From contig NZ_JAHGAW010000014.1 of assembly GCF_018603885.1 (NCBI RefSeq), positions 62,001 through 126,000 of the forward strand: DNA of 64,000 bases, given 5' to 3'. Both the position numbers and the translations under genes were made by a program. Below, one piece after another: positions 1 through 7,827 of the stretch (within the stretch, counting starts at the first letter, position 1; each line of letters begins with the position of its first letter). The notes under the pieces were generated by a model. That model searched no databases. It saw nothing but the letters and a program-made list of their open reading frames with translations, and was not told the origin of the DNA. This stretch comes from Sphingobium nicotianae. Lineage in GTDB: Bacteria; Pseudomonadota; Alphaproteobacteria; Sphingomonadales; Sphingomonadaceae.

Positions 1-13
1 TGCTCTGAAATCT

Positions 14-29
14 ACTTAACATGTTAAGT
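14..29. promoter_or_regulatory. 16-base perfect palindrome, operator-like
   Basis: ACTTAACATGTTAAGT equals its own reverse complement and is AT-rich against a GC-rich background. It has the shape of a homodimeric repressor site. No gene for a matching regulator can be assigned from the window. Confidence 0.4.
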
Positions 30-87
30 TGTGCCGCGCGGCATCGGCCACATAAGGAGCGTTGTTGTGCAGTCGTCAGCGCCCGTC

Positions 88-103
88 CTTGATCTGGATC
101 AAG
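88..103. promoter_or_regulatory. FNR/FixK-type binding site
   Basis: CTTGATCTGGATCAAG contains the exact FNR/FixK consensus TTGAT-N4-ATCAA. The Crp/Fnr-family protein at 43677-44321 has the recognition residues E-T-V-S-R expected to read this site. The target gene is probably left of the window, on the minus strand. No other perfect copy was found at the promoters I read. Confidence 0.6.
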
Positions 104-336
104 CGCGCGCAATTGGCCTGTCTTGTTGGGCGAGCGTCCGCGGTGCTCTCCGTCAGGGCGGTGGAACGTCCTGTTTCAGCGGCAGGTTCGGGGAAGGGCT
201 TCCCTACAGGTGACTTCAGCCGACCTTGCGTATCGCGTCGGTTGCCTGATCGGCACGACCCCGAGCCTCTGCACGGGGGTGTCTAAATGGCGATCACGCG
301 GATGACCCTAACCGGTGGTCGCCGATTTGTGTTTGG

Positions 337-903
337 TCATCGCGCCACTCGGGGTCGCAACGCGAACCCGACGGACATCAGCATCACGCCCTGCATCAGC
401 AGGTCGATCGCCAGGAACATGCCCAACACCCAGAAGCTGTTCGCCGGCCAGCCGAACAGGATGATAGCGGCGACGCTGAGGCTGATCAGACCGGACAGGA
501 GAAGCCATCCCCAGCCATTGCCGCGCCATCCGATGGAAACGACGCTGCGGACAAGGCCCGATGCGCCAAGCGCATAGCCCAGCAACAGGGTCAGCAGGCT
601 GGCCGCGAACGCTGGATTGTAGAGCACGGCAACCGAGGCCGAGAGATAGAGGAGGCCCGATAGGGTCCACAACGCGACCCAGGTCCAGCGTCGGACCCCG
701 ACGGCATGGACGAGCTGCAGGATGCCGCCTGCGAACATCATCGAGCCGGCAATATAGGTGGCCGCCATGGTTGCCAGGAAGAGATTGGCCGATGCGATGA
801 AACCGAGGGCGGCGAGCGCCGCGCCAATGCCGACGAACCATCCCCACAGTTTCGCTTCGGCGGGCGGTAATTGCGTGTCCCCCCATATCGTCTGTGTCGT
901 CAT
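337..903 (-). CDS. hdeD: HdeD family membrane protein (DUF308)
   Basis: A 188-residue, very hydrophobic protein with about six membrane segments, several rich in Gly, Ala and Leu, as in the HdeD/DUF308 family. HdeD is linked to acid resistance in E. coli; its biochemical role is not settled. An AAGGA ribosome site lies upstream of the ATG at 903. It is divergent from the alcohol dehydrogenase gene across about 158 bases. The clustering with a universal stress protein and a Pat-type acetyltransferase suggests a general stress or low-oxygen role. The family call is fairly safe; the role is inferred. Confidence 0.8.
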   Translation of the reverse strand: MTTQTIWGDTQLPPAEAKLWGWFVGIGAALAALGFIASANLFLATMAATYIAGSMMFAGGILQLVHAVGVRRWTWVALWTLSGLLYLSASVAVLYNPAFAASLLTLLLGYALGASGLVRSVVSIGWRGNGWGWLLLSGLISLSVAAIILFGWPANSFWVLGMFLAIDLLMQGVMLMSVGFALRPRVAR

Positions 904-1061
904 GACTGCGTCCTTTGAATCAGCTCGATCAGATGCACGACGATTAAATCCGACGCGTCATCGCCGCATTCCGGGAATCTACTGATTTGTCGCGGCCTTC
1001 TTCACCGTCATCAGGACAGGCAATGGCCGCTGCCGGCGGCCTCGGCATTCGGAGACACGAC

Positions 1062-2099
1062 ATGAAAGCATTGGTCTATCACGGTCCTGGCCAGAAGAGC
1101 CTCGACGACTGTCCCAAGCCGGAGATCATCGACATTGGCAATGCGATCGTCCGCATAACCCATACGACCATTTGCGGGACGGACCTGCACATCCTCAAGG
1201 GTGACGTGCCGACATGCACGCCGGGGCGAATTCTGGGGCACGAAGGCGTCGGTATCGTCGAGACGGTGGGCAGCGGCGTTGCCAGTTTTCGCCCTGGCGA
1301 TCATGTGCTGATCTCCTGCATCACCGCCTGCGGGCGCTGCGACTATTGCCGGCGCGGCATGTACTCGCATTGCACCACCGGCGGCTGGATCCTCGGCAAC
1401 ATGATCGATGGGACGCAGGCTGAATATGTGCGGATTCCCCATGCCGATACCAGCCTCTATCCTATCCCGTCGGGTGCGGACGAAGAGGCTCTGGTCATGC
1501 TCAGCGACATTCTGCCCACCGGCTTCGAGTGCGGCGTCCTGAACGGCAAGGTGCAGCCCGGTGCCAGTGTCGCAATCGTGGGATCGGGGCCGATCGGCTT
1601 GGCCGCGCTCCTCACTGCGCAATTCTATTCGCCCGCCGAGATCATCATGATCGACCTGGACCACAATCGGCTGGCGATCGCGCAACGCTTCGGCGCGACG
1701 CATATCGTCAACAGCGCGACGGAAGATGCGGTCGCGGCCGTGCAGGCGGTCACCGCCGAGCGCGGCGCTGACACGGTGATCGAGGCGGTGGGCGTGCCGG
1801 CCAGCTTCGAACTTTGCCAGGATCTTGTCGCGCCGGGCGGCGTCATCGCGAACATCGGCGTGCATGGTCACAAGGCCGATCTCCATCTCGAGAAGCTCTG
1901 GTCCCACAATATCGCGATCACCACGCGGCTGGTCGATACCGTGACCACGCCCATGCTGATGAAAACCGTGATGGCGAAGAAGCTCGATCCGGAAAGCCTC
2001 ATCACCCACCGCTTCAAGCTCGATGCGGTCATGGATGCCTATGACGTGTTCGGGCGCGCTGCGGAGACTCAGGCTCTCAAGGTGGTCATCTCCACCTGA
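1062..2099 (+). CDS. Zinc-dependent alcohol dehydrogenase (MDR family)
   Basis: A 345-residue medium-chain dehydrogenase that probably interconverts an alcohol and an aldehyde with NAD(P). It shows the catalytic-zinc region (CGTDLHI, then GHEGVG), the structural-zinc lobe with four cysteines (CGRCDYCRRGMYSHC) and a Rossmann fingerprint GSGPIGL. I chose ATG 1062, with GGAG at 1051-1054 just upstream; the frame stays open further upstream but that extension does not resemble the family. Its partner gene for a universal stress protein follows 83 bases later. Substrate cannot be told from sequence. Confidence 0.92.
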   Translation: MKALVYHGPGQKSLDDCPKPEIIDIGNAIVRITHTTICGTDLHILKGDVPTCTPGRILGHEGVGIVETVGSGVASFRPGDHVLISCITACGRCDYCRRGMYSHCTTGGWILGNMIDGTQAEYVRIPHADTSLYPIPSGADEEALVMLSDILPTGFECGVLNGKVQPGASVAIVGSGPIGLAALLTAQFYSPAEIIMIDLDHNRLAIAQRFGATHIVNSATEDAVAAVQAVTAERGADTVIEAVGVPASFELCQDLVAPGGVIANIGVHGHKADLHLEKLWSHNIAITTRLVDTVTTPMLMKTVMAKKLDPESLITHRFKLDAVMDAYDVFGRAAETQALKVVIST

Positions 2100-2182
2100 T
2101 CCCGGCGATCGCGCGCGGGGAAATCGCCCGGTTGCCGGTTCCCGGCGCGGAGCGGGCTGGCCAGAAACAAGGAGGATTATCG

Positions 2183-3019
2183 ATGAGTGTCGCGACAATC
2201 ATGGTCCATCTGGACCTGGGCGGTTCCAATGAAGCGCTGGTGAGGATCGCCGGCGAGCTCGCGGAGCGCTGCAATGCGAAACTCGTCGCAATCGCTGCCT
2301 GTCAGTCAATCCTGGCAATGCCGGCCAGCGCGGCCTTCGTGTCCGGGGAAGCGGTCGCCATCGACGAGGCGGAGACCGCGCGGCAGATGCAGGAGGCGGA
2401 GGCCGAATTTCGCGACGTGCTGGCGGGGCGGCCACTCAGGCTGGAATGGCGATCCGCGATGCTTTTCGCGCCGCTCTCGGACCATCTCGTCTCCCAGGCA
2501 CGCTGCGCCGATCTGATTATCACGGCGCCGGGCAGTCAAAGCTCCCTGTCGCCGAACGCGCGCCGCACCAATGTCAGCGACGTGGTGATGCAGGCGGGGC
2601 GGCCGGTGCTCCTGGTTCCCCACCATGTGACGTCGATCCCGCTCGATCATGCAGTCGTGGCGTGGAAAGAGGGCAGGGCCGCCCGTCGCGCCTCTCTCGA
2701 CGCGATACCGCTTCTGAAGCTGGCGAAAGCCGTCACGATCGCCGAAATCGTCGAGAAGGGGAATGAGGCGCAGGACGCTCGCCAGGCTCTTCAGGACGTC
2801 AGCGGCTGGTTCGCCGAACACAAGGTCGAAGCCCAATGTCTCGTCGAGGTGGCGAAGGGACCGGATGCCCGGTCGATCGCGCATGTCGCACATGACCTCG
2901 GCGCCGATCTTATCGTCGCGGGAGCCTATGGCCACAATCGGCTGCGCGAATGGATACTGGGTGGCGTGACCAGGGATTTTCTCCTGAATCCACCAAGGCC
3001 CGTCCTGCTTTCGCACTGA
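2183..3019 (+). CDS. Tandem universal stress protein
   Basis: A 278-residue protein with two UspA-like domains in tandem. The second ends with an ATP-binding type loop (GAYGHNRLREWILGGVT, matching G-x2-G-x9-G-S/T); the equivalent loop in the first domain (ITAPGSQSS...) is degenerate. Usp proteins act in the cytoplasm and are induced on growth arrest or oxygen limitation. ATG 2183 is preceded by a strong AAGGAGG (2169-2175). It follows the alcohol dehydrogenase in the same direction and converges on the NAD(P)H oxidoreductase gene, 62 bases away. Confidence 0.9.
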   Translation: MSVATIMVHLDLGGSNEALVRIAGELAERCNAKLVAIAACQSILAMPASAAFVSGEAVAIDEAETARQMQEAEAEFRDVLAGRPLRLEWRSAMLFAPLSDHLVSQARCADLIITAPGSQSSLSPNARRTNVSDVVMQAGRPVLLVPHHVTSIPLDHAVVAWKEGRAARRASLDAIPLLKLAKAVTIAEIVEKGNEAQDARQALQDVSGWFAEHKVEAQCLVEVAKGPDARSIAHVAHDLGADLIVAGAYGHNRLREWILGGVTRDFLLNPPRPVLLSH

Positions 3020-3081
3020 GGCCGCCATCCTTGGCCGGCATTGCGCTCTACGGCGAGCACGAGGCCGGCAACGCCTGCCTC

Positions 3082-3666
3082 TCAGATCCCGCGTTTGCCC
3101 AGCTCGAAAATTTCCTCCAGCCAGCTGTCGCGCTTGTCGGCATCCGCTTCCACGTTGCCGAGCAGAAGATGCTCGAACGGTTGGATGCCGACGAACCGCA
3201 GGATATTCCGCTCGAAGCTCTTCACGCTATGGGCGCCATAGAAGGCCCGATAGAAGAAGGCGGGCATCCCCATGGTCACGACGAGGCGGGCCGTGTGGCC
3301 CTTCAGCTTCTTCTCCGGCAGCTTCCCTTCGCGATAGGCAAAGGCGAAGCCTGGCCGCATGACCTGCTCGAGAAAGGCCTTGAGCAGCGCCGGAACGTCC
3401 CCGAGCCAGAGCGGATAGAGGATGGTCAGATGCTGGGCCCAGGCAATGGTCTCCTGTGCCTCGCGGATGACGGGATTCCCGGTTTCGCCTTCCCATTCCT
3501 GGCGCGAGGTGACCAGCGGAAAGTCGAGCGCCGCGAGGCGGATCAGCCGTACCTCATGGCCGCCGGCGGTGGCACCATCGGCATAGCTGTTCGCCAGCGC
3601 ATGAATGAAACGACCGGCATCCGGATCGGGATGCCCATCGATGACGACCAGGCGTTTGCGTGTCAT
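3082..3666 (-). CDS. NAD(P)H-dependent oxidoreductase, flavodoxin-like fold
   Basis: A 194-residue protein of the NAD(P)H quinone reductase/MdaB type: N-terminal VVIDGHPDP followed by a middle segment LYPLWLGDVPALLKAFLEQV typical of flavodoxin-fold quinone reductases that bind FMN or FAD. It would reduce quinones or similar electrophiles in the cytoplasm. The start at 3666 overlaps the stop of the Pat-like gene as ATGA, so the two are translationally coupled and form one operon. The upstream extension in the same frame is an overlap artefact. Confidence 0.85.
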   Translation of the reverse strand: MTRKRLVVIDGHPDPDAGRFIHALANSYADGATAGGHEVRLIRLAALDFPLVTSRQEWEGETGNPVIREAQETIAWAQHLTILYPLWLGDVPALLKAFLEQVMRPGFAFAYREGKLPEKKLKGHTARLVVTMGMPAFFYRAFYGAHSVKSFERNILRFVGIQPFEHLLLGNVEADADKRDSWLEEIFELGKRGI

Positions 3667-6344
3667 GAGGCGGGTTGCTCCAGGAGGTTGCGGCGCAGGA
3701 TCCGGATCGTGGGATCGTCGGGATCGGTGTTGGAGACGAAGCCCATTTCGCGTTCCATTCGCAGCGCTGCTTCGTGGTCGGCGCATTCGATCGCCTCGAT
3801 CGTGCCGATGCGTTCGGACTTCGCATAGCGCAGGACATGGTCGAACAGGGTCCAGCTCAGCCCCCGCCGCTTCATGTCCGCTCGCGTCGTGAGCGCGACT
3901 TCGGCACGCGTACGATCGGGATCGGTCGCGAGCATCGCCGTGGCGATGACGGTCTTGCGTGTCTCGTCGAAAGCGAGAAAACTGATCGTGCGCCGATAAT
4001 CGACACGGGTCATCATCGCGAGGCGGTCATGACCCACGGTCTGAATGCCGCTCATGAAGCGGAAGCGCAGATCCTCCGGTGAGACATGGGTGAAGAATTC
4101 GGCGAGCAATGGTTCATCGTCGGCACGCACGGGGCGCACGAAGCAGCGCAGCCCATCCTGGGTGACGAGTTCCGCCGCCCACTCCATTGGCGCCGGCCGG
4201 ATCGTGAGCCGGGATCCGGAGACGGGTTCGGCAGCGATCTTGATGCGCGCGTCCAGGGCGATAACATCGTCCGCGTCGACCAGCAGCGGATTGATGTCGA
4301 GCTCAAGGATGTCCGGGAGAGACACGCAGATGGCCGACAGGGCGCCAAGTACATGTGCGACGCCGTCCATATCGACCGCTGGCTGGTTCCTGTAACCGTG
4401 AAGCAGCTTCGATATGCGAGTGCGGTCGATGAGCGCATGGGCCTGCGCGTCGTCGATCGGTGCCAGGTCGATCGCCTTGTCGGCCACGATCTCGACCGAG
4501 GTGCCGCCGGCGCCGACCATGATGATCGGGCCGAATGTCGGGTCGGTCGCGATGCCGGCAATCAGTTCGAAGGCGTGCGGACGCTCGACCATTTCCTCGA
4601 TCGCGAAGCCTTGCAGATGCGCGTCGGGATGTTCCCGGCTGATCCGCATCTCCATTGCGCTCGCCGCCGCGGCTGCCGCCTCGCGATTGTGCAGATCGAG
4701 CGCGACGCCGCCGACATCGGATTTATGGCTGATGTCCGGCGAGACGATCTTTACGGCATAAGGCGGTTTGAGCCAGCCGCATTCCTCGTCGACCGTCTCG
4801 ACTGCGGCAGCGAAGCGGGTCGGCACGGTCGGGATCCGAAAGGCATCGAGAAGCGCCTTGCTTTCTATCTCTGTGAGAACCGTCCGCTTGTCGGCGCGGA
4901 CGGCCGCGATGATGCGTTCCGCCGCGTGAATATCGGGCGTGATCTCCTTCGTCGCGGCGGGTCTGTCGCTCAGAGACAGCTTGGCGCGCCGGGCGGCGAT
5001 CAGATAGCCGAAGGCGCGAACCGCATCGTCCGGTGTCGTGTAGGTGGGGATTTGCAGGGGTGCCAGAGCGTCGCGCGCGGCACGAGCATTGGCGTCCCCC
5101 AGCCAGCAGGCGAGCACAGGCTTGTCGATGTGACCCGCGCGCGCGCTCCGCACTTCCTCGCCGACCGTGGTGGCGATGTCGCTCGCGCTCGCCCTGCCTG
5201 TCGGGCAGTTCATGACGAGAAGCGCGTCGACCGTCTCGTCCGACAGGACCGCGCGGGTCGCGGCCCGGTAACGTTCGGGATCGGCATCGCCGATGATATC
5301 GACGGGGTTCGCCTTCGACCATGTCGGGGGGAGCGCGCTGTCGAGCGTGGCAAGGGTGGACGGCGCCAGCGGGGCCAGGGCAGCATGTGCCGCGCCGATC
5401 GCGTCCACCGCCAATATGCCGGCACCGCCACCATTTGTGACGATGCCCAGCCGGTCGCCAGCCGGCTCCCGGCAGGCGCATAGAATCTCGGCGGCGTTGA
5501 ACAGCTCGGTGAGGGTGTCGACCATGACGATGCCGGCCCGATCGAACGCGGCCTGATAGACATCGTAGGATCCGGCAAGCGCGCCGGTATGCGACAGAGC
5601 TGCCTTCGCGGCCGCGGGGGACCGGCCCGCCTTGATGGCAATCACGGGCTTGCCGCGGGCTGCGGCACTCGCTGCCGAAAGGAGCTTCGCCGCTTGGGTG
5701 ACGCCTTCAACATAAATGAGGATGGCATCGGTCATGGGATCGAGCGCGAAAAGGTCGATGAGATCGCCGAGATCGACATCGGCCATGTCTCCGGCCGAGA
5801 CGATCCCGGAAAACCCTATGTCGCGGCTCTCGGCCCAGTCGAGAATGGCGGTAATGAGCGCGCCGCTCTGTGAGATGAGCGCCAGGCGCCCCGGCCTCGC
5901 CGGCGTGCGCGCGAAGGTGGCGTCGAGCTTCGCGTGCGGCGCAACGATCCCCAGACTGTTGGGCCCGACAATGCGCAGGAGATGGGGCCTGGCCGCGTCG
6001 AGCATCTGCTGGCGCAGGCCGCTCGCCTCCGTGACTCCAGCGGAAATCACGACTGCCGTACGCGTTCCAGCCTCGCCGAGCTCGGCAATGAGGCCGGGGA
6101 TCGTCTCGGCGGGCGTCATGAGGATTGCGAGATCAGGCGTCTGGGGAAGGTCCTTGACGGTGGGCGCCCATTGCACGCCGACATGTTCGACGCGATGCGG
6201 GTTCACGGCATAAACCCGGCCCGCAAAGCCGCGTGAGTGGATGTTGTCGAGAACCACCGCACCGAGCGTCCCCGCCCGGCTCGATGCGCCGATCAGAGCG
6301 ACGCTCGCGGGATGGAGCAGGGCGGAGAGATTGCGGATCGTCAT
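3663..6344 (-). CDS. Pat-type bifunctional acyl-CoA ligase-like/GNAT acetyltransferase
   Basis: An 893-residue fusion. The N-terminal part is an NDP-forming acyl-CoA synthetase-like unit: CoA-binding (SVALIGASSRAGTLG near residue 16), succinyl-CoA ligase-like and ATP-grasp regions. The last about 160 residues are a GNAT domain (RFRFMSG... through VALTTRADMKRRGLSWTLFDHV). This is the architecture of Pat/PatZ, which acetylates lysines of metabolic enzymes such as acetyl-CoA synthetase; that activity is inferred here. ATG 6344 fits the family N terminus. It is the first gene of a two-gene operon. Length is normal for the family. Confidence 0.92.
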   Translation of the reverse strand: MTIRNLSALLHPASVALIGASSRAGTLGAVVLDNIHSRGFAGRVYAVNPHRVEHVGVQWAPTVKDLPQTPDLAILMTPAETIPGLIAELGEAGTRTAVVISAGVTEASGLRQQMLDAARPHLLRIVGPNSLGIVAPHAKLDATFARTPARPGRLALISQSGALITAILDWAESRDIGFSGIVSAGDMADVDLGDLIDLFALDPMTDAILIYVEGVTQAAKLLSAASAAARGKPVIAIKAGRSPAAAKAALSHTGALAGSYDVYQAAFDRAGIVMVDTLTELFNAAEILCACREPAGDRLGIVTNGGGAGILAVDAIGAAHAALAPLAPSTLATLDSALPPTWSKANPVDIIGDADPERYRAATRAVLSDETVDALLVMNCPTGRASASDIATTVGEEVRSARAGHIDKPVLACWLGDANARAARDALAPLQIPTYTTPDDAVRAFGYLIAARRAKLSLSDRPAATKEITPDIHAAERIIAAVRADKRTVLTEIESKALLDAFRIPTVPTRFAAAVETVDEECGWLKPPYAVKIVSPDISHKSDVGGVALDLHNREAAAAAASAMEMRISREHPDAHLQGFAIEEMVERPHAFELIAGIATDPTFGPIIMVGAGGTSVEIVADKAIDLAPIDDAQAHALIDRTRISKLLHGYRNQPAVDMDGVAHVLGALSAICVSLPDILELDINPLLVDADDVIALDARIKIAAEPVSGSRLTIRPAPMEWAAELVTQDGLRCFVRPVRADDEPLLAEFFTHVSPEDLRFRFMSGIQTVGHDRLAMMTRVDYRRTISFLAFDETRKTVIATAMLATDPDRTRAEVALTTRADMKRRGLSWTLFDHVLRYAKSERIGTIEAIECADHEAALRMEREMGFVSNTDPDDPTIRILRRNLLEQPAS

Positions 6345-6692
6345 GCTTGCCTCGCGATGCGACGTGGAAGGGGCTGCCACCTCGCCTTGCCAATGCCCGA
6401 GTGGCGGGGCCGGGCACCATTCGTAGTTTCCCCATGAAGGCCGTCGAAGTGACATAGGAAAAGTGCGTGAGCGGCTGTCCGCCCGCAGGCTTGCCCGGTG
6501 CAGGCCGGAAGTCCGGATGCCCGCCCGCCAAATTACGCCGCCAGGAACGGGAACGGATTGATTGAATTCATCGTTCGAGATCGCGCTTGTCGCGCTGCAG
6601 CAAATGGAATAAGCGGACACCATGTCCGTTTAACAGAGTCGCCTTTCGGACATTCCTCGCCCCGCCTCCCTCATGTGCATCGAAGGTTTTGC
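6345..6692. other. Divergent intergenic region pat-like/emrA
   Basis: 348 bases between the minus-strand Pat-like gene and emrA. Apart from the CGGACA inverted repeat at 6614-6628 and a lone CGGACA at 6647-6652, I see no gene or repeat in it. Confidence 0.6.
6614..6628. promoter_or_regulatory. Inverted repeat CGGACA-N3-TGTCCG, candidate TetR operator
   Basis: Perfect 6-base arms with a 3-base spacer, 65 bases before emrA; a third half-site CGGACA lies at 6647-6652. The same half-site occurs in the promoter of the tetR gene at the end of this cluster (11438-11453). Shared half-sites at both promoters fit an autoregulated TetR repressor of the pump. Confidence 0.5.
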
Positions 6693-7826
6693 ATGGCCCA
6701 GGACAATGATACCGATGACAAGCCCGCGCAGCGCATCAGCGGACGGGCGCGCATCATCCTGCTCGTCGCGGCGCTCGTGCTCGTCGTCGGGGGAGCCTTC
6801 TGGTTCGCCTATCACCAGATGCGCGGCAAATATTATGAGGAAACCAATGATGCGGAGATCCGCGCGGACATGGTCACGGTGGCGCCGCGCATCGCCGGCT
6901 ATGTCTCGCAGGTGCTGGTCAGCGACAATCAGGATGTGAAGGCGGGCCAGCCGCTGCTGAGGATCGACGCGCGCGATTATGAAGCCCGCCAGGCCCAGGC
7001 GGATGCGCAGATCGCCGTCGCGCGCGCCGCAGCGGACAATGTCCGCGCGACGATCAGCGAGCAGCTGGCGACGATCGATCAGACCCGCGCCCAGCTCGCC
7101 CAGGCCCGCGCCAAGGCGGCTTACGATGCCGCCGAAGTGGCCCGCTATGCGCCGCTGGTCGAGACCGGCGCCGAGAAACGCGAGCAACTGGCGCAGCTTC
7201 GCGCCACCGCCACGCAATCTGCCGCGCAGGTGCGCGCGCAGGAAGCCGCGCTTGCCGTGCAGCAGCGTCGCGTCGGCACGCTGGAAAGCCAGATCCGCCA
7301 GTCCGATGCGCAGGCCCAGGGCGCGCGGGCACAGCGCGCCTCGGCCAATGTCGACGTCAATGCGACGCTGGTCCGGGCGGCGAGCGACGGGCGCATCGGC
7401 GACAAGACGGTCACGATGGGCCAGTTCGTCCAGCCCGGCATGCGGCTGATGTCGATCGTGCCGCTCGACAAGATCTATGTCGTGGCGAACTTCAAGGAGA
7501 CGCAACTCGGCCTGATCCGCCCTGGCCAGCCCGCGACGATCAGCGTCGATGCGCTGGGCGGCACGGAGCTGCATGGCAAGGTGGCGAGCATCATGCCGGG
7601 GACGGGCGCGCAATTCTCGATCCTGCCGCCGGAGAATGCGACAGGCAATTTCACCAAGATCGTGCAGCGCGTGCCGGTGCGGATCGAGCTCGACGCCTCG
7701 CCGGAGGCGCGCCGTCTGCTCGTGCCCGGCCTGTCGGTCACCGCCACCGTCGACACCATTTCCGCCAGGGACGCCGGCGCGCGCATCAAGGACGCGCAGG
7801 CGCGCACAGCGGCAAAGGCGAACTGA
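6693..7826 (+). CDS. emrA: EmrA-like membrane fusion protein (HlyD family)
   Basis: A 377-residue periplasmic adaptor of a tripartite drug pump. One N-terminal membrane anchor (about residues 20-42), then a biotinyl-lipoyl half (VAPRIAGYVSQVLVSDNQ, ending GQPLLRID), a long alpha-helical hairpin rich in Ala, Gln and Arg, and a beta-barrel. ATG 6693 gives a short acidic cytoplasmic tail before the anchor; the longer upstream frame runs into the operator region. It is the first gene of emrA-emrB-outer membrane factor. EmrAB pumps usually export hydrophobic compounds and uncouplers; the substrate here is unknown. Confidence 0.93.
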   Translation: MAQDNDTDDKPAQRISGRARIILLVAALVLVVGGAFWFAYHQMRGKYYEETNDAEIRADMVTVAPRIAGYVSQVLVSDNQDVKAGQPLLRIDARDYEARQAQADAQIAVARAAADNVRATISEQLATIDQTRAQLAQARAKAAYDAAEVARYAPLVETGAEKREQLAQLRATATQSAAQVRAQEAALAVQQRRVGTLESQIRQSDAQAQGARAQRASANVDVNATLVRAASDGRIGDKTVTMGQFVQPGMRLMSIVPLDKIYVVANFKETQLGLIRPGQPATISVDALGGTELHGKVASIMPGTGAQFSILPPENATGNFTKIVQRVPVRIELDASPEARRLLVPGLSVTATVDTISARDAGARIKDAQARTAAKAN

Positions 7827-7827
7827 C

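Larger units (their letters stand above)
1..336. other. Leading non-coding region
   Basis: I see no convincing gene in this stretch; the short open frames here overlap one another and none has a believable ribosome site. It carries a 16-base palindrome (14-29) and a perfect FNR/FixK-type box (88-103). As the first plus-strand gene is 1 kb away, these probably belong to a minus-strand gene beginning left of the window. This is inference. Confidence 0.5.

Noticed and set aside
1011..2198. 395-residue minus-strand frame over the alcohol dehydrogenase
   Set aside because: It is the antisense of a clear enzyme; its composition (rich in Arg, His, Asp) is that of a GC-rich shadow frame, with no domain.
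3020..3081. Terminator between usp and the NAD(P)H oxidoreductase gene
   Set aside because: GGCCGGC stretches are present but they do not form a clean stem with a T-tract.
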